A DNA stretch of 33,979 nt from Acidimicrobiales bacterium (GCA_035533095.1 DATLUM010000059.1:1-33979); one strand, 5' to 3'; shown: positions 1 through 7,291, numbered from the stretch's first letter. The notes: generated by a model not told the origin, from the letters alone. Program-made: numbers and translations.

Positions 1-218
1 CTGGTGGTGGTCTCCAGCCTCAGTCGTCGCCCTTCGGACCCGGAGGTGATCGGGCCGGGGTTCAGCCGGGCCTTGACGGCCGACACGGCTAGGTCGAACG
101 TGACTCGCCACCCACCTCCGCAGTCAGCCGTCACGGTGGCCAGTTCGTCGCCGTAACGGTCGCGGAAGGGCTCGGGGTAGACAGCCAGGATGAGCCGGTG
201 ACAGCGGGAGGTCTTCAT
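1..218 (-). CDS. N-terminal part of a PadR-linked membrane-associated protein (runs off the left edge)
   Basis: The ATG at 218-216 overlaps the padR stop as ATGA, so the two genes are translationally coupled. The visible 72 residues begin MKTSRCHRLILAVYPEPF and continue RDRYGDEL. The pattern 'R-L-x-L-x-x-Y-P-x-x-F-R-x-R-Y-G-D-E-L' is typical of the short N-terminal segment of actinobacterial proteins encoded directly after PadR regulators, which often continue into hydrophobic or permease-like regions. The rest of the gene lies outside the window, so no function can be assigned. By analogy with other padR pairs it is probably a target of the upstream repressor. The identification rests on context and one short motif. 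Confidence 0.6.
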   Translation of the reverse strand, partial: MKTSRCHRLILAVYPEPFRDRYGDELATVTADCGGGWRVTFDLAVSAVKARLNPGPITSGSEGRRLRLETTT

Positions 219-550
219 GCCAGTCCGAGGGTCGGTGAGGCCGCTAGTCGCTTGCGTCCCAAGGCGGCGAAACGTCGCATGTGCTCCAACCGCTCGGCGA
301 GTACTGCTGAGCCGTGCGAGGTCAGCCGGTAGGGCCTTCGGCGCGGGTCGTCACTGTCGAGCTGTTCGATCAAACCACGCTGCTCGAGCCGGGACAGCGC
401 CCCGTACAAGGTGCCCGGTCCGAGCCTCACGCCGGTGGTCGCCTCTACGTCGCCGATGATGGCATAGCCATGCTTGGAGCCTTCGGCCAGGCTGGCCATC
501 ACCAACAGGCCAGGGTCGGTCCAGTTCGGGTCCTCCACGCGACGCGGCAC
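215..550 (-). CDS. PadR-family transcriptional regulator
   Basis: A small winged-helix repressor of about 111 residues. The PadR N-terminal domain fills nearly the whole protein: 'LLVMASLAEGSKHGYAII' is helix 1-2, 'GPGTLYGALSRLEQRGLI' is the recognition helix and start of the wing, and 'RRRPYRLTSHGSAVLAERL' is the wing and helix 4. The C-terminal dimerisation helix is very short, as in the PadR-s2 (short) subfamily. I place the start at the GTG at 550, because a GGGAGG Shine-Dalgarno lies about 6 nt upstream of it. The in-frame GTG at 556 overlaps that site and is less likely. The gene overlaps the next one by ATGA. PadR proteins usually repress their own operon and respond to a small ligand. 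The ligand is unknown here, and the palindrome at 571-596 is the candidate operator. Confidence 0.9.
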   Translation of the reverse strand: MPRRVEDPNWTDPGLLVMASLAEGSKHGYAIIGDVEATTGVRLGPGTLYGALSRLEQRGLIEQLDSDDPRRRPYRLTSHGSAVLAERLEHMRRFAALGRKRLAASPTLGLA

Positions 551-570
551 CTTCACCTCCCAGTCATACT

Positions 571-605
571 CCGTAGCACGATACTACGTTCTACGGTATA
601 GTCAA
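571..605 (-). promoter_or_regulatory. padR promoter with overlapping palindromic operator
   Basis: On the minus strand there is a TTGACT -35 (605-600), a 16-nt spacer and a TATCGT -10 (583-578). An exact inverted repeat, CCGTAG at 591-596/571-576 with a 14-nt centre, brackets the -10 and spacer. A local AT-rich patch in otherwise GC-rich DNA supports a regulated promoter. Autorepression by PadR is inferred. Confidence 0.6.
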
Positions 606-811
606 GGCGGCCAGAACCGCGGCACTTGCGCCGGAACGACGGTCCGCGCACCATGACGGCCAAGAGCGCTTCGCCCATGATGTTCGCCGAGGTATCCCCG
701 AAGGACGCCGGCCATACGCCCCGTGTAACGCCGGCCCGGAGACGCTAATGGAGCCGTCTCCGCGCGCGGTCTCTCAAGAGAGTCAGCGCGGCCCGACCTG
801 CGCTTTTGTTC
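602..811. other. Intergenic stretch between padR and tRNA-Glu, no gene seen
   Basis: No open frame here has recognisable protein content. The only structure is a GGAGAC/GTCTCC hairpin at 738-761, about 50 nt past the 3' end of tRNA-Glu, and a weak hairpin near 771-780. Neither has a T-rich tail, so a terminator or processing role is uncertain. Confidence 0.4.
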
Positions 812-887
812 TGGCAGCCCCAACGGGGTTCGAACCCGTGTCTCCACCTTGAGAGGGTGGTGTCCTAGGCCTCTAGACGATGGGGCC
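812..887 (-). tRNA. tRNA-Glu (anticodon CTC)
   Basis: A 76-nt cloverleaf on the minus strand. The acceptor stem GGCCCCA pairs with TGGGGCT, with a G-U pair at position 1-72. The anticodon stem CCACC/GGTGG encloses loop CTCTCAA, giving anticodon CTC. The T arm contains GGTTCGAACCC. CCA is encoded at 814-812. It lies downstream of tRNA-Gln and gltX on the same strand, so enzyme and substrate tRNA may be co-transcribed. Confidence 0.95.
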
Positions 888-1011
888 GTGCGGTAGCCAG
901 CGAGGGCGTGCGATACGGCCGGTCGAGCATAGCGGCCGGCCGTACAAACGAGCCATGCGCCCCACGGCAGGACAACAGCCCACCTGGGTATGGTCCCCGA
1001 ACGGTCGACGC

Positions 1012-1152
1012 CGTGTCATCGGGGCTGGCCCCAACGATCTGGTTGCCGCCAACCTTCTCGCAGATGCGGGGTGGGACCTGCTGGTCCTCGAGGCGCAACC
1101 GGAGCCCGGTGGCGGGGTGTCGAGCGCCGGCTACTTGGGCGACGGCTGGACG
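1012..1152 (+). pseudogene. Remnant of a phytoene-desaturase-like FAD/NAD(P) oxidoreductase
   Basis: The plus strand between the two tRNA genes encodes VIGAGPNDLVAANLLADAGW followed by 'LLVLEAQPEPGGGVSSA'. This is the N-terminal FAD-binding Rossmann unit (GxGxxG...E) of the CrtI-like amine-oxidase family. The family usually has GAGPNGLVAA, so the third glycine has become Asp. Just upstream the DNA reads V-D-A-V in another frame (about 1003-1014), which fits the usual 'VDAVVIGAGP' start after loss of one base. Similarity ends near 1150 after 'GDGWT', and no remainder of the roughly 500-residue enzyme is present. It is therefore a short, frameshifted, truncated relic, probably left by insertion and deletion at a tRNA locus. 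It has no function that I can see. Confidence 0.75.
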
Positions 1153-1188
1153 AGACCGAAAACCCTTGGCGCTTCCGCCGGAGAGAAG

Positions 1189-1260
1189 CTCGGGGGGGAG
1201 GACTCGAACCCCCAATAACAGGGCCAGAACCTGTCGTGTTGCCGATTACACCACCCCCGA
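1189..1260 (-). tRNA. tRNA-Gln (anticodon CTG)
   Basis: A 72-nt cloverleaf on the minus strand. The acceptor stem TCGGGGG pairs with CCCCCGA. The anticodon stem ACAGG/CCTGT encloses loop TTCTGGC, giving anticodon CTG. The T arm contains GGGTTCGAGTCC. The bases after the discriminator are CTT rather than CCA, so the CCA end must be added enzymatically, unlike the neighbouring tRNA-Glu. Confidence 0.95.
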
Positions 1261-1276
1261 AGGGTGCCGGAGCACT

Positions 1277-1918
1277 CTAGCCGCTGCCCGACGAACGCTG
1301 CACCCGTTGGCTGACGCCCACGAGGCGCCGGAATCCGACCACCCGTCCGATGGCGACCTCGATCGTCTCCTTCGCGAAGTAAGGGACCACCGACAGCCCG
1401 CGTATGGGCGAGGTGCGCGTGGGCGACACGTAAGGGGTGAGCCCAAGCTCCCCGGCCATGAGCGAGATCCGTTCGTCATGGAACGGATCCGACACGAGGA
1501 TCACCGACGTGTCGCCGCGAGCTCGAAGGAACTCCGCTGCCGACGACAACGACTGCCAGCTGTCGCGCCCCGAGACCTCACGGAGGATGTGCGACTGCGG
1601 CACCCCCTTCGACGCGAGGTAGTTGGCGCTGGCGGACGCCTCGCTGAACGTGTCGCCGGGCTGCTTGCCCCCGGTGACGACGACGATTGGGGCGAGGCGG
1701 GCCTTCCAGAGTGCGAGGGCATGGTCGAGCCGTGCCTTGAGGTCCGGGGAGGGCACACCGTTGTACTGCGCGGAGCCGAGCACGATGATGGCCTGGGCGG
1801 GGCGAGCCTGGTTCTGCCGTGACGCCCACCAGACCTGCACGAACGTCACGATGAGGTACACGACAAGCCCTCCGGCAACGAACGCTGCAACGCGCGCCGG
1901 CCAGCGCAGAGCTCTCAA
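1277..1918 (-). CDS. YdcF/SanA-type DUF218 membrane-anchored protein
   Basis: A 213-residue protein with one N-terminal membrane helix (about residues 10-30, AFVAGGLVVYLIVTFVQVWW) followed by a DUF218 domain. The domain shows 'AIIVLGSAQYNGVPSPDLKAR', 'PIVVVTGGKQ', 'FSEASASANYLASKGVP', the acidic/Ser stretch around 'SGRDSWQSL', and 'VILVSDPFHDER'. The family includes SanA, ElyC and YdcF, which act in or near the envelope; the substrate is not settled. The likely start is a TTG at 1918, 12 nt after the gltX stop, with no strong Shine-Dalgarno next to it, so the start is uncertain. The position suggests co-transcription with gltX, although the functions look unrelated. Confidence 0.8.
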   Translation of the reverse strand: MRALRWPARVAAFVAGGLVVYLIVTFVQVWWASRQNQARPAQAIIVLGSAQYNGVPSPDLKARLDHALALWKARLAPIVVVTGGKQPGDTFSEASASANYLASKGVPQSHILREVSGRDSWQSLSSAAEFLRARGDTSVILVSDPFHDERISLMAGELGLTPYVSPTRTSPIRGLSVVPYFAKETIEVAIGRVVGFRRLVGVSQRVQRSSGSG

Positions 1919-1930
1919 TCGCAGCAGTTC

Positions 1931-3313
1931 TCAGGCCTCCGTCTGCAGGCGGGTCTGCGCCACCTGGAGGCGCGCGACGGTCCGGTCCCGGCCCAGCAGC
2001 TCCAACGACTCCCAGAGGGGCGGGCCGACAGAGCGCCCGGTCACGGCGAGCCTGACGGGCGCCTGTGCCTTGCTCGGTTGCTCCACGCCGGCGTCCTGGC
2101 CGGCTGCGACGGTCGCCTGGTGTATCTCTTCTGCCTCCCACTCGATGGAGGCGTACCGCGCGGCGGCCGCCGAGAGGATCGCGCCGAATGCAGGCTGCCG
2201 GCGCGTCTCCTTCGCCCAGGCCGCCGAGTCGAGCACCGGTTCTGGCAGGTAGAGGAAGTCGGTCATGGCGTACACCTCTGCCAGCGTGCGCGCCCTCTCC
2301 TGCACGAGCCCGGCGATCGGCTCCCACCTCGACCTTTGCCACTCAGCAGCGCGCTCGACCAGGGTCGATACCGGCATCGCGCGCAGATACTCGGCGTTGA
2401 CGTCGCGAAGCTTGCGCTCGTCGAAAATGGCGCCGGCGCTCCTCACGTCCTCGAGGCGGAACTCGGCGATCATCTCGTCGAGCGTGATGATCTCGCGGTC
2501 CCCACCGGGCGACCAACCGAGCAAGGCAAGATAGTTGCGCATCGCCTCGGGTAGATACCCCTCGTCGCGATAGTCCTCGACGGCAACCTTGTCGCGGCGT
2601 TTGGAGAGCTTCTTGCGGGCATCGTTGAGCAGTAGCGGCAGGTGCGCGAATACCGGGTGCGGGCCGTATCCGAGAGCGTCCCAGAGGAGCAGGTACTTGG
2701 GGGTGTTGGATACGTGGTCCTCGCCGCGGACGACATGACTGATCCGCATATCTGCATCGTCGACCACGTTCGCGAGGATGAACAGCGGGTCCCCGTTCGA
2801 CTTGCGGACACCGAAGTCCTCGACCACGGCGTTGTCGACGACGACCTTCCCGCGTACGAGGTCGTCGAAGATCGTGTGCCCTTCGTCAGGCGTGCGGAAG
2901 CGGACCATCCTGGCCGGCCCCGGCTCCAGGCCCCGGTCACGGCAATGGCCGTCGTAGCCGGGTGGCCCTCCCCTCTCCTTTGCACGGGCGGCCACCTGCT
3001 CGGGGGTGCAGTCGCAGGCATACGCCTTGTCCTCGGCCAGCAGCCTCCCGATTGCTGCGGCGTACAACTCGCCGCGCTCGGACTGGAAGTACGGTCCCTC
3101 GTCCCAGTCGAGACCGAGCCACCGCATCGCCCTGAGGATGCCCTCGACGTGCTCCGCCCGGTTGCGTGCGGTGTCGGTGTCCTCGACCCGCAAGACGAAC
3201 GTTCCGCCGGTCCGGCGCGCGAACAGCCAGTTGAACAGCGCCGTCCGCCCCGTGCCGACGTGGAAATAACCGGTCGGCGACGGGGCGATCCGGACGCGGG
3301 GGGACTCTGTCAC
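1931..3313 (-). CDS. gltX: Glutamyl-tRNA synthetase
   Basis: A class I aminoacyl-tRNA synthetase of 460 residues that attaches Glu to tRNA-Glu. In bacteria lacking GlnRS the non-discriminating type also charges tRNA-Gln, for later amidation by GatCAB. The Rossmann fold starts 'RIAPSPTGYFHVGTGRTALF', where HVGT (residues 18-21) is the HIGH motif. 'KKLSKR' (about 234-239) is the KMSKS motif. Cys100, Cys102 and Cys124 resemble a partly retained zinc site. The C-terminal half is the helical anticodon-binding region. Translation starts at GTG 3313, 7 nt after a TAGCCT box, suggesting a leaderless mRNA. ydcF, tRNA-Gln and tRNA-Glu follow on the same strand. No glnS is visible here. Discriminating versus non-discriminating type cannot be decided by eye. 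Confidence 0.97.
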   Translation of the reverse strand: MTESPRVRIAPSPTGYFHVGTGRTALFNWLFARRTGGTFVLRVEDTDTARNRAEHVEGILRAMRWLGLDWDEGPYFQSERGELYAAAIGRLLAEDKAYACDCTPEQVAARAKERGGPPGYDGHCRDRGLEPGPARMVRFRTPDEGHTIFDDLVRGKVVVDNAVVEDFGVRKSNGDPLFILANVVDDADMRISHVVRGEDHVSNTPKYLLLWDALGYGPHPVFAHLPLLLNDARKKLSKRRDKVAVEDYRDEGYLPEAMRNYLALLGWSPGGDREIITLDEMIAEFRLEDVRSAGAIFDERKLRDVNAEYLRAMPVSTLVERAAEWQRSRWEPIAGLVQERARTLAEVYAMTDFLYLPEPVLDSAAWAKETRRQPAFGAILSAAAARYASIEWEAEEIHQATVAAGQDAGVEQPSKAQAPVRLAVTGRSVGPPLWESLELLGRDRTVARLQVAQTRLQTEA

Positions 3314-3320
3314 CCTTGCC

Positions 3321-3326
3321 AGGCTA
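3321..3326 (-). promoter_or_regulatory. -10 box for leaderless gltX transcript
   Basis: TAGCCT on the minus strand, 7 nt before the GTG start. The same hexamer at nearly the same distance precedes greA and metH. No clear -35 is seen. Confidence 0.5.
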
Positions 3327-3355
3327 GGCGAGCACAGACGGCCCGCCGTGCTGCG

Positions 3356-4285
3356 TCAGCTGGCGAGAAGGTCGTGCGCGTCGCCACCGACGAGGTGACG
3401 GCGCAGCTTGCCGATGGCGTCGCGCTCGATGCGGCGCACCCGCTCGGCGGTGAGCTGCATGGCCTGCCCAACCTCACCCTGGGTGCGGGGCTCACCCCGG
3501 TCGAGGCCGTAGCGCAAACGGATGACCTGCCGCTCCTCGTCGGACAGGCGGGTGAGAAAGCTGTTTACCTCCGCGGGCAGCATGGAGGCCGCGACCGCCT
3601 CGAACGGCGACTCTGCGGTCCGGTTGACGACAAGATCCCCGAGGCTCGTGTCGCCGTCTTCGCCGACCGAGGCGTCGAGGCTCATGGGGTCCGTGTCGTA
3701 GCGGAACAGCTCCGCCACGGCCGATTCGGTCGTCTCGAGCGCTTCCGCCAGTTCGACGAGCGTGGGCGGGCGACCCAGGCGGATCTCCAACTCCGACTGG
3801 AGCCGGCGTGCCCGGCGGATCTCGTCGCCGACGTGGGCCGGGATCCGCACGGTGTGCGCGGTGTTCTCGACCGCCCGGCCGATGGCCTGGCGGATCCACC
3901 ACGTGGCGTAGGTGGAGAACTTGAAGCCCTTGCGCCAGTCGAACTTCTCGACGGCGTGGATGAGGCCGAGGTTCCCTTCCTGGATGAGGTCGCTCAGGGG
4001 AAGCCCGGACCACTGGTACTTGCGGGCGACCGAGACCACCAGGCGGAGGTTGGAGTTGATGAACTCGCGAGTTGCGTCGTCTGCCGCCGTCACCTTGGCC
4101 CGCAGCTCGCGCCGCTGCTTGGCCGTGAACTTGACACCGGAGTCGAGCTCGGCCTGAGCGCTCTGGCCATCCTGGATGATCTGGCCGAGACGCATCTCGT
4201 CGGCCTTGGTGAGAAGCGGGAAGCTTCCCGCCTCGTCAAGATAGAGGCCTAGGAGATCGGGGGAATGGGACAGCGTCTGATTCAT
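3356..4285 (-). CDS. Primary-like (group 1/2) RNA polymerase sigma-70 factor
   Basis: A 309-residue sigma factor lacking region 1.1. Region 1.2 is 'LLGLYLDEAGSFPLLTKADE' (about 11-30). Region 2 includes 'NLRLVVSVARKY', 'DLIQEGNLGLIHAVEKFDW' and 'FSTYATWWIRQAI', the core-binding and -10 recognition helices. Region 3 contains 'HVGDEIRRARRLQSELE'. Region 4 ends 'TQGEVGQAMQLTAERVRRIE', the -35 reading helix-turn-helix. The length and lack of 1.1 fit a group 2 factor such as HrdA/SigB-like proteins rather than the larger essential RpoD, but the two cannot be separated by eye. I chose the ATG at 4285 (MNQTL) because upstream extension gives low-complexity, non-homologous sequence. An ATG at 4318 is an alternative. 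It is transcribed away from DUF2630. Confidence 0.92.
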   Translation of the reverse strand: MNQTLSHSPDLLGLYLDEAGSFPLLTKADEMRLGQIIQDGQSAQAELDSGVKFTAKQRRELRAKVTAADDATREFINSNLRLVVSVARKYQWSGLPLSDLIQEGNLGLIHAVEKFDWRKGFKFSTYATWWIRQAIGRAVENTAHTVRIPAHVGDEIRRARRLQSELEIRLGRPPTLVELAEALETTESAVAELFRYDTDPMSLDASVGEDGDTSLGDLVVNRTAESPFEAVAASMLPAEVNSFLTRLSDEERQVIRLRYGLDRGEPRTQGEVGQAMQLTAERVRRIERDAIGKLRRHLVGGDAHDLLAS

Positions 4286-4312
4286 TGCATGGTGAAATAA
4301 CCCCGCCGGGCC

Positions 4313-4325
4313 CGGCATTATGCCG
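4313..4325. repeat. Inverted repeat in the sigma factor leader, with an embedded CATAAT
   Basis: CGGCAT-T-ATGCCG is an exact 6-bp inverted repeat. On the minus strand it holds CATAAT (4322-4317), a good -10 hexamer for the sigma gene, though no -35 is obvious 17 nt upstream. A regulator could bind here. Direct evidence is limited to the symmetry. Confidence 0.35.
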
Positions 4326-4352
4326 AGGCTTCGGGTATTGCGAGTGTGACAA

Positions 4353-4365
4353 GGGGCACAGCCCC
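4353..4365. repeat. Hairpin GGGGC-ACA-GCCCC between divergent genes
   Basis: An exact 5-bp stem with a 3-nt loop lies about 40 nt before the DUF2630 start and upstream of the sigma gene. No T-tract follows, so it is not a standard terminator. It may be part of the 5' leader of DUF2630-gabD. Confidence 0.35.
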
Positions 4366-4390
4366 TAGCCGGTGAAGGTCCGAAACAACG

Positions 4391-4403
4391 ATGGGAGACC
4401 CAT
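4391..4403 (+). promoter_or_regulatory. Hairpin occluding the DUF2630 ribosome-binding site and start
   Basis: ATGGG-AGA-CCCAT is an exact inverted repeat. Its left arm and loop contain the purine-rich GGGAGA Shine-Dalgarno, and its right arm ends in the first two bases of the ATG at 4402. When folded, the stem would hide both signals, so it could be a translation switch or simply a weak local structure. Confidence 0.45.
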
Positions 4404-4644
4404 GAACGACAGCGAGATCGTGGAACAGATCGACCGTCTCGTCGCCCAAGAGCACGAGCTCGAGAGAGCTCACGCCGCGGCGGAGCTTTCCGACGAGGAC
4501 CGAGCCCGCCTCGAGCAGCTCGAGGTGCAGCTGGACCAGTGCTGGGACCTCCTCCGACAGCGCAGGGCCCGCCGGAACGCCGGAAAGGATCCCGCCGAGG
4601 CGCAACTGCGGGACGCCGAAGTCGTCGAGCACTACCAGCAATAG
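4402..4644 (+). CDS. DUF2630 family small protein
   Basis: An 80-residue, highly charged helical protein beginning MNDSEIVEQIDRLVAQEHEL. It carries the family signature 'LEVQLDQCWDLLRQRRARR' (about 42-60), then acidic residues and a short tail. DUF2630 proteins occur almost only in Actinomycetota and have no established function. The run of leucines and charged residues suggests a short coiled coil. The ATG at 4402 agrees with the family N-terminus; an in-frame upstream start at 4372 would only add unrelated residues. gabD begins 12 nt downstream, so the two are probably co-transcribed. The start region is covered by a hairpin. Confidence 0.88.
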   Translation: MNDSEIVEQIDRLVAQEHELERAHAAAELSDEDRARLEQLEVQLDQCWDLLRQRRARRNAGKDPAEAQLRDAEVVEHYQQ

Positions 4645-4656
4645 GCGCATAACGGG

Positions 4657-6132
4657 ATGAAAGCACCTATTGACGCCACACAGGAACAGCGCATACTCGA
4701 AGCCGTCCCGAGCGGGCTGCTGATAGACGGGAAGTGGCGGCCGGCCGCCGGGGGGACGACGTTCGAGGTGGAGGACCCCTCGACCGGGAACCCGATCGCC
4801 GAGGTCGCCAACGCCGACTCCGCCGACGCCTTGCAGGCGCTCGCGGCTGCGCAGGCCGCCCTCCCGGAGTGGGCGGCGACGCCCCCGCGGGAGCGGGGGG
4901 AGATCCTGAGGCGGGCGTTCGAAGCCCTTACCGAGCGCGCGGACGAGCTCGCTGTGCTCATGACCCTGGAGATGGGCAAACCGGTCTCCGAGTCGAAGGC
5001 TGAGATCTCGTACGCGGCCGAGTTCTTCCGGTGGTTCTCGGAGGAGGCGGTGCGCATCGCCGGCGACTACAAGGTGGCGCCGGGTGGCGGCAGCCGGCTG
5101 CTGGTGATGCGCCAGCCGGTCGGCCCGGCGCTTCTCATCACGCCGTGGAACTTCCCCATGGCGATGGGAACCCGCAAGATCGGCCCGGCGATCGCAGCGG
5201 GTTGCACCATGGTGCTGAAGCCGGCGGCCCTCACTCCCCTGTGTTCTCTTGCGATGGCACAGATCCTGATCGACTGCGGACTGCCTGCCGGTGTGCTGAA
5301 CGTGGTGACGACCACCGACGCAAACAGCACCACCGGCCCGCTCATCCGTGACCCAAGACTGCGCAAACTCTCTTTCACCGGCTCCACCGCTGTCGGCAAG
5401 AAGCTGATCGAGGCATCGTCGGAGCAGGTGCTACGCGTCTCGATGGAACTCGGCGGCAACGCACCGTTCCTCGTGTTCGCGGACGCAGACATCGAAGCAG
5501 CGGTCGACGGGGCGATGCTCGCCAAGATGCGCAACGGCGGCGAGGCGTGCACGTCCGCAAACCGCTTCTACGTGCAGCGCGACGTCGCCGACGAGTTCTC
5601 GCACCGGCTGGCCGAGCGGATGGGCGCTCTGAAGGTCGGCCGCGGGACCGACGTGGGCGTCAACGTCGGACCGCTGGTCAGCGAGAAGCAAAGGGCCAAG
5701 GTCGTCGAGCTGGTCGACGACGCACTCGCGAAGGGAGCGGTTCCCTCATGCGGGGCAGAGTTGCCGGAGGGGCCCGGGTACTTCTACCCGCCTACCGTTC
5801 TCTCGTCGGTTCCACGGGGCGCCCGGCTGCTCGACGAGGAGATATTCGGGCCCGTCGCGCCGGTGATCCCGTTCGAGTCGGAAGAGGATGCGGTCGGCGC
5901 CGCCAACTCCACGGAGTACGGCCTGGTCGCCTACGCGTACACCACCAATCTCGACCGGGCGATCCGTGTCGCAGAGGGGATCAAGGCGGGGATGGTCGGC
6001 ATCAACGCCGGCGTGGTGTCCAACCCGGCTGCTCCCTTCGGCGGTGTGAAGCAGTCCGGATTCGGTCGCGAAGGTGGCCGAGAGGGGATCGAAGAGTACC
6101 TGGACGTCAAGTACGTGGCCATCAAGGCCTGA
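4657..6132 (+). CDS. gabD: NAD(P)-dependent succinate-semialdehyde dehydrogenase family protein
   Basis: An aldehyde dehydrogenase of 491 residues. Landmarks are the cofactor-site 'PWNFPMAM' with Asn165, Lys188 in 'VLKPA', 'FTGSTAVGKK' (about 240-249), the general base Glu264 in 'MELGGNAP', and the nucleophile Cys298 in 'GGEACTSANRF'. The C-terminal 'PFGGVKQSGFGREGG' is typical of GabD-like enzymes, which oxidise succinate semialdehyde to succinate in the GABA shunt or 4-hydroxybutyrate use. Substrate specificity inside this superfamily cannot be read with certainty, so related semialdehydes are possible. The gene follows DUF2630 by 12 nt. Its 3' end overlaps the convergent CoA-transferase-like gene by 11 nt. 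Confidence 0.88.
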   Translation: MKAPIDATQEQRILEAVPSGLLIDGKWRPAAGGTTFEVEDPSTGNPIAEVANADSADALQALAAAQAALPEWAATPPRERGEILRRAFEALTERADELAVLMTLEMGKPVSESKAEISYAAEFFRWFSEEAVRIAGDYKVAPGGGSRLLVMRQPVGPALLITPWNFPMAMGTRKIGPAIAAGCTMVLKPAALTPLCSLAMAQILIDCGLPAGVLNVVTTTDANSTTGPLIRDPRLRKLSFTGSTAVGKKLIEASSEQVLRVSMELGGNAPFLVFADADIEAAVDGAMLAKMRNGGEACTSANRFYVQRDVADEFSHRLAERMGALKVGRGTDVGVNVGPLVSEKQRAKVVELVDDALAKGAVPSCGAELPEGPGYFYPPTVLSSVPRGARLLDEEIFGPVAPVIPFESEEDAVGAANSTEYGLVAYAYTTNLDRAIRVAEGIKAGMVGINAGVVSNPAAPFGGVKQSGFGREGGREGIEEYLDVKYVAIKA

Positions 6133-7291
6133 GCCCTCCTCGGAGCTCGTCGCGGAACTCGGGTGCCGCGACGTCGATGATCCGCTGGGCTCGCTCGGCG
6201 GCAGTGAGGCCGCGCAGGTCGGCGATGCCGTGTTCGGTGACGATCAGGTCCACGTCGCTCCGCGGGGTGGTCACGACCTCCGGCGCGGGCACGATCGTGG
6301 ACCTGCCCCCTGCCGTCGACGGGAGGGCCACTATGGACATACCTCCCGGCGACCTCGAGGCGCCTGTGCTGAAGTCGGGGTGACCGCCGGCGCCCGCGAC
6401 GATCCGGCCGCGAGCGACCTCCACGTTGGCCGAGCCGTCGAGCCCGACCTGCAATGCGGTGTTGATCGCCACGAACCGTTCGATACCGGAAATCGCCGTG
6501 AGGTCGTGGGTGTGGTCGACGTCGCGTAGTCGCAGCCCGCCGCCGGCGACCATCGCTTTCAGCGCGTCGCCACCCCAGATGTACGCGGCTTCGGCCGGAT
6601 CGACCAGCCAGCCAGCGCGGTGCAGTGAGACGAGCTCGTCGGTGACGAGCCCGGAGCGAACGCGGACAGGGACCCGCAGTGAGGAGATGACGGAGGCGCC
6701 CACCACGCCGGGTCCCCACTGGATCGTCGCTCCCTCGCTAATGAGAGCCGAGACCAGTTCACCGATCCGCTGGTGCGCGGGTCCCGGATCGTTGATCGGA
6801 GGCGGATCCGGCGGGTCGGACCGATCGATCACCTCGTGCACGTCCACATCGAGCGCCGGGAAGCCCTGCGGATCCCCGCCCTTCCAGCGTTCCACGACCA
6901 CCCTCTTTGCGTTCGCCACTGCGGCTATCGCGAACCCGGGGCTGTGGGCAAGACGCCACCCGCTAGCGGTCTCGTACGCCCCCACGACCGCCACGTCAGG
7001 TCGCAGCCTCCCGGCGACCAGGCCGGGGATCGCTGACAGCCGGGCGGGTACGGCTCGAACCCTGCCCGAGGCCACCGCGGCACGGGTGCCGGGGCCGGTG
7101 AGCAGGGTGGTGACCGGGACCCCGGTTGTCTCCAGCCAAGAGGGCCGGCGCACCACCCATCCGAGCACCACCTCCGCGTCGGCGACGCCCACGACGCCGG
7201 CTACGAGAGCCGGATCAGGTAGCGGCCCGTCGGGGCCGTCCGCCATGACGATGAGCGGGCGGCGCTGCAAGCCGGTCTCGCCGGTCACCAT
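6122..7291 (-). CDS. Acetyl-CoA hydrolase/4-hydroxybutyrate CoA-transferase-like protein, altered active site
   Basis: A 389-residue member of the acetyl-CoA hydrolase/transferase family, recognised by its C-terminal domain: 'ERFVAINTALQVGLDGS', 'GGHPDFSTGASRSPGG', 'ALPSTAGGRSTIVP', 'VVTTPRSDVDLIVTEHGIADLRG'. Family enzymes move CoA between carboxylic acids through a glutamyl-CoA intermediate. The Glu usually sits in 'N-[ST]-A-[IL]-E-V', but here the residue is Gln281. The N-terminal half is also shorter and more divergent than usual (full family about 430 residues). The protein may be non-catalytic or use another chemistry. The ATG directly abuts the stop of the DUF35 gene, so the three genes form one operon. 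It converges on gabD with an 11-nt overlap. Confidence 0.82.
   Translation of the reverse strand: MVTGETGLQRRPLIVMADGPDGPLPDPALVAGVVGVADAEVVLGWVVRRPSWLETTGVPVTTLLTGPGTRAAVASGRVRAVPARLSAIPGLVAGRLRPDVAVVGAYETASGWRLAHSPGFAIAAVANAKRVVVERWKGGDPQGFPALDVDVHEVIDRSDPPDPPPINDPGPAHQRIGELVSALISEGATIQWGPGVVGASVISSLRVPVRVRSGLVTDELVSLHRAGWLVDPAEAAYIWGGDALKAMVAGGGLRLRDVDHTHDLTAISGIERFVAINTALQVGLDGSANVEVARGRIVAGAGGHPDFSTGASRSPGGMSIVALPSTAGGRSTIVPAPEVVTTPRSDVDLIVTEHGIADLRGLTAAERAQRIIDVAAPEFRDELRGGLRP

Noticed and set aside
738-761. Rho-independent terminator after tRNA-Glu
   Set aside because: The hairpin has no T-rich tail and lies 50 nt from the tRNA; it is noted only as structure.
4286-4666. Upstream extension of the sigma factor frame
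   Set aside because: The added residues are Arg/Pro/Gly-rich shadow sequence opposite DUF2630; sigma similarity begins after 4285.
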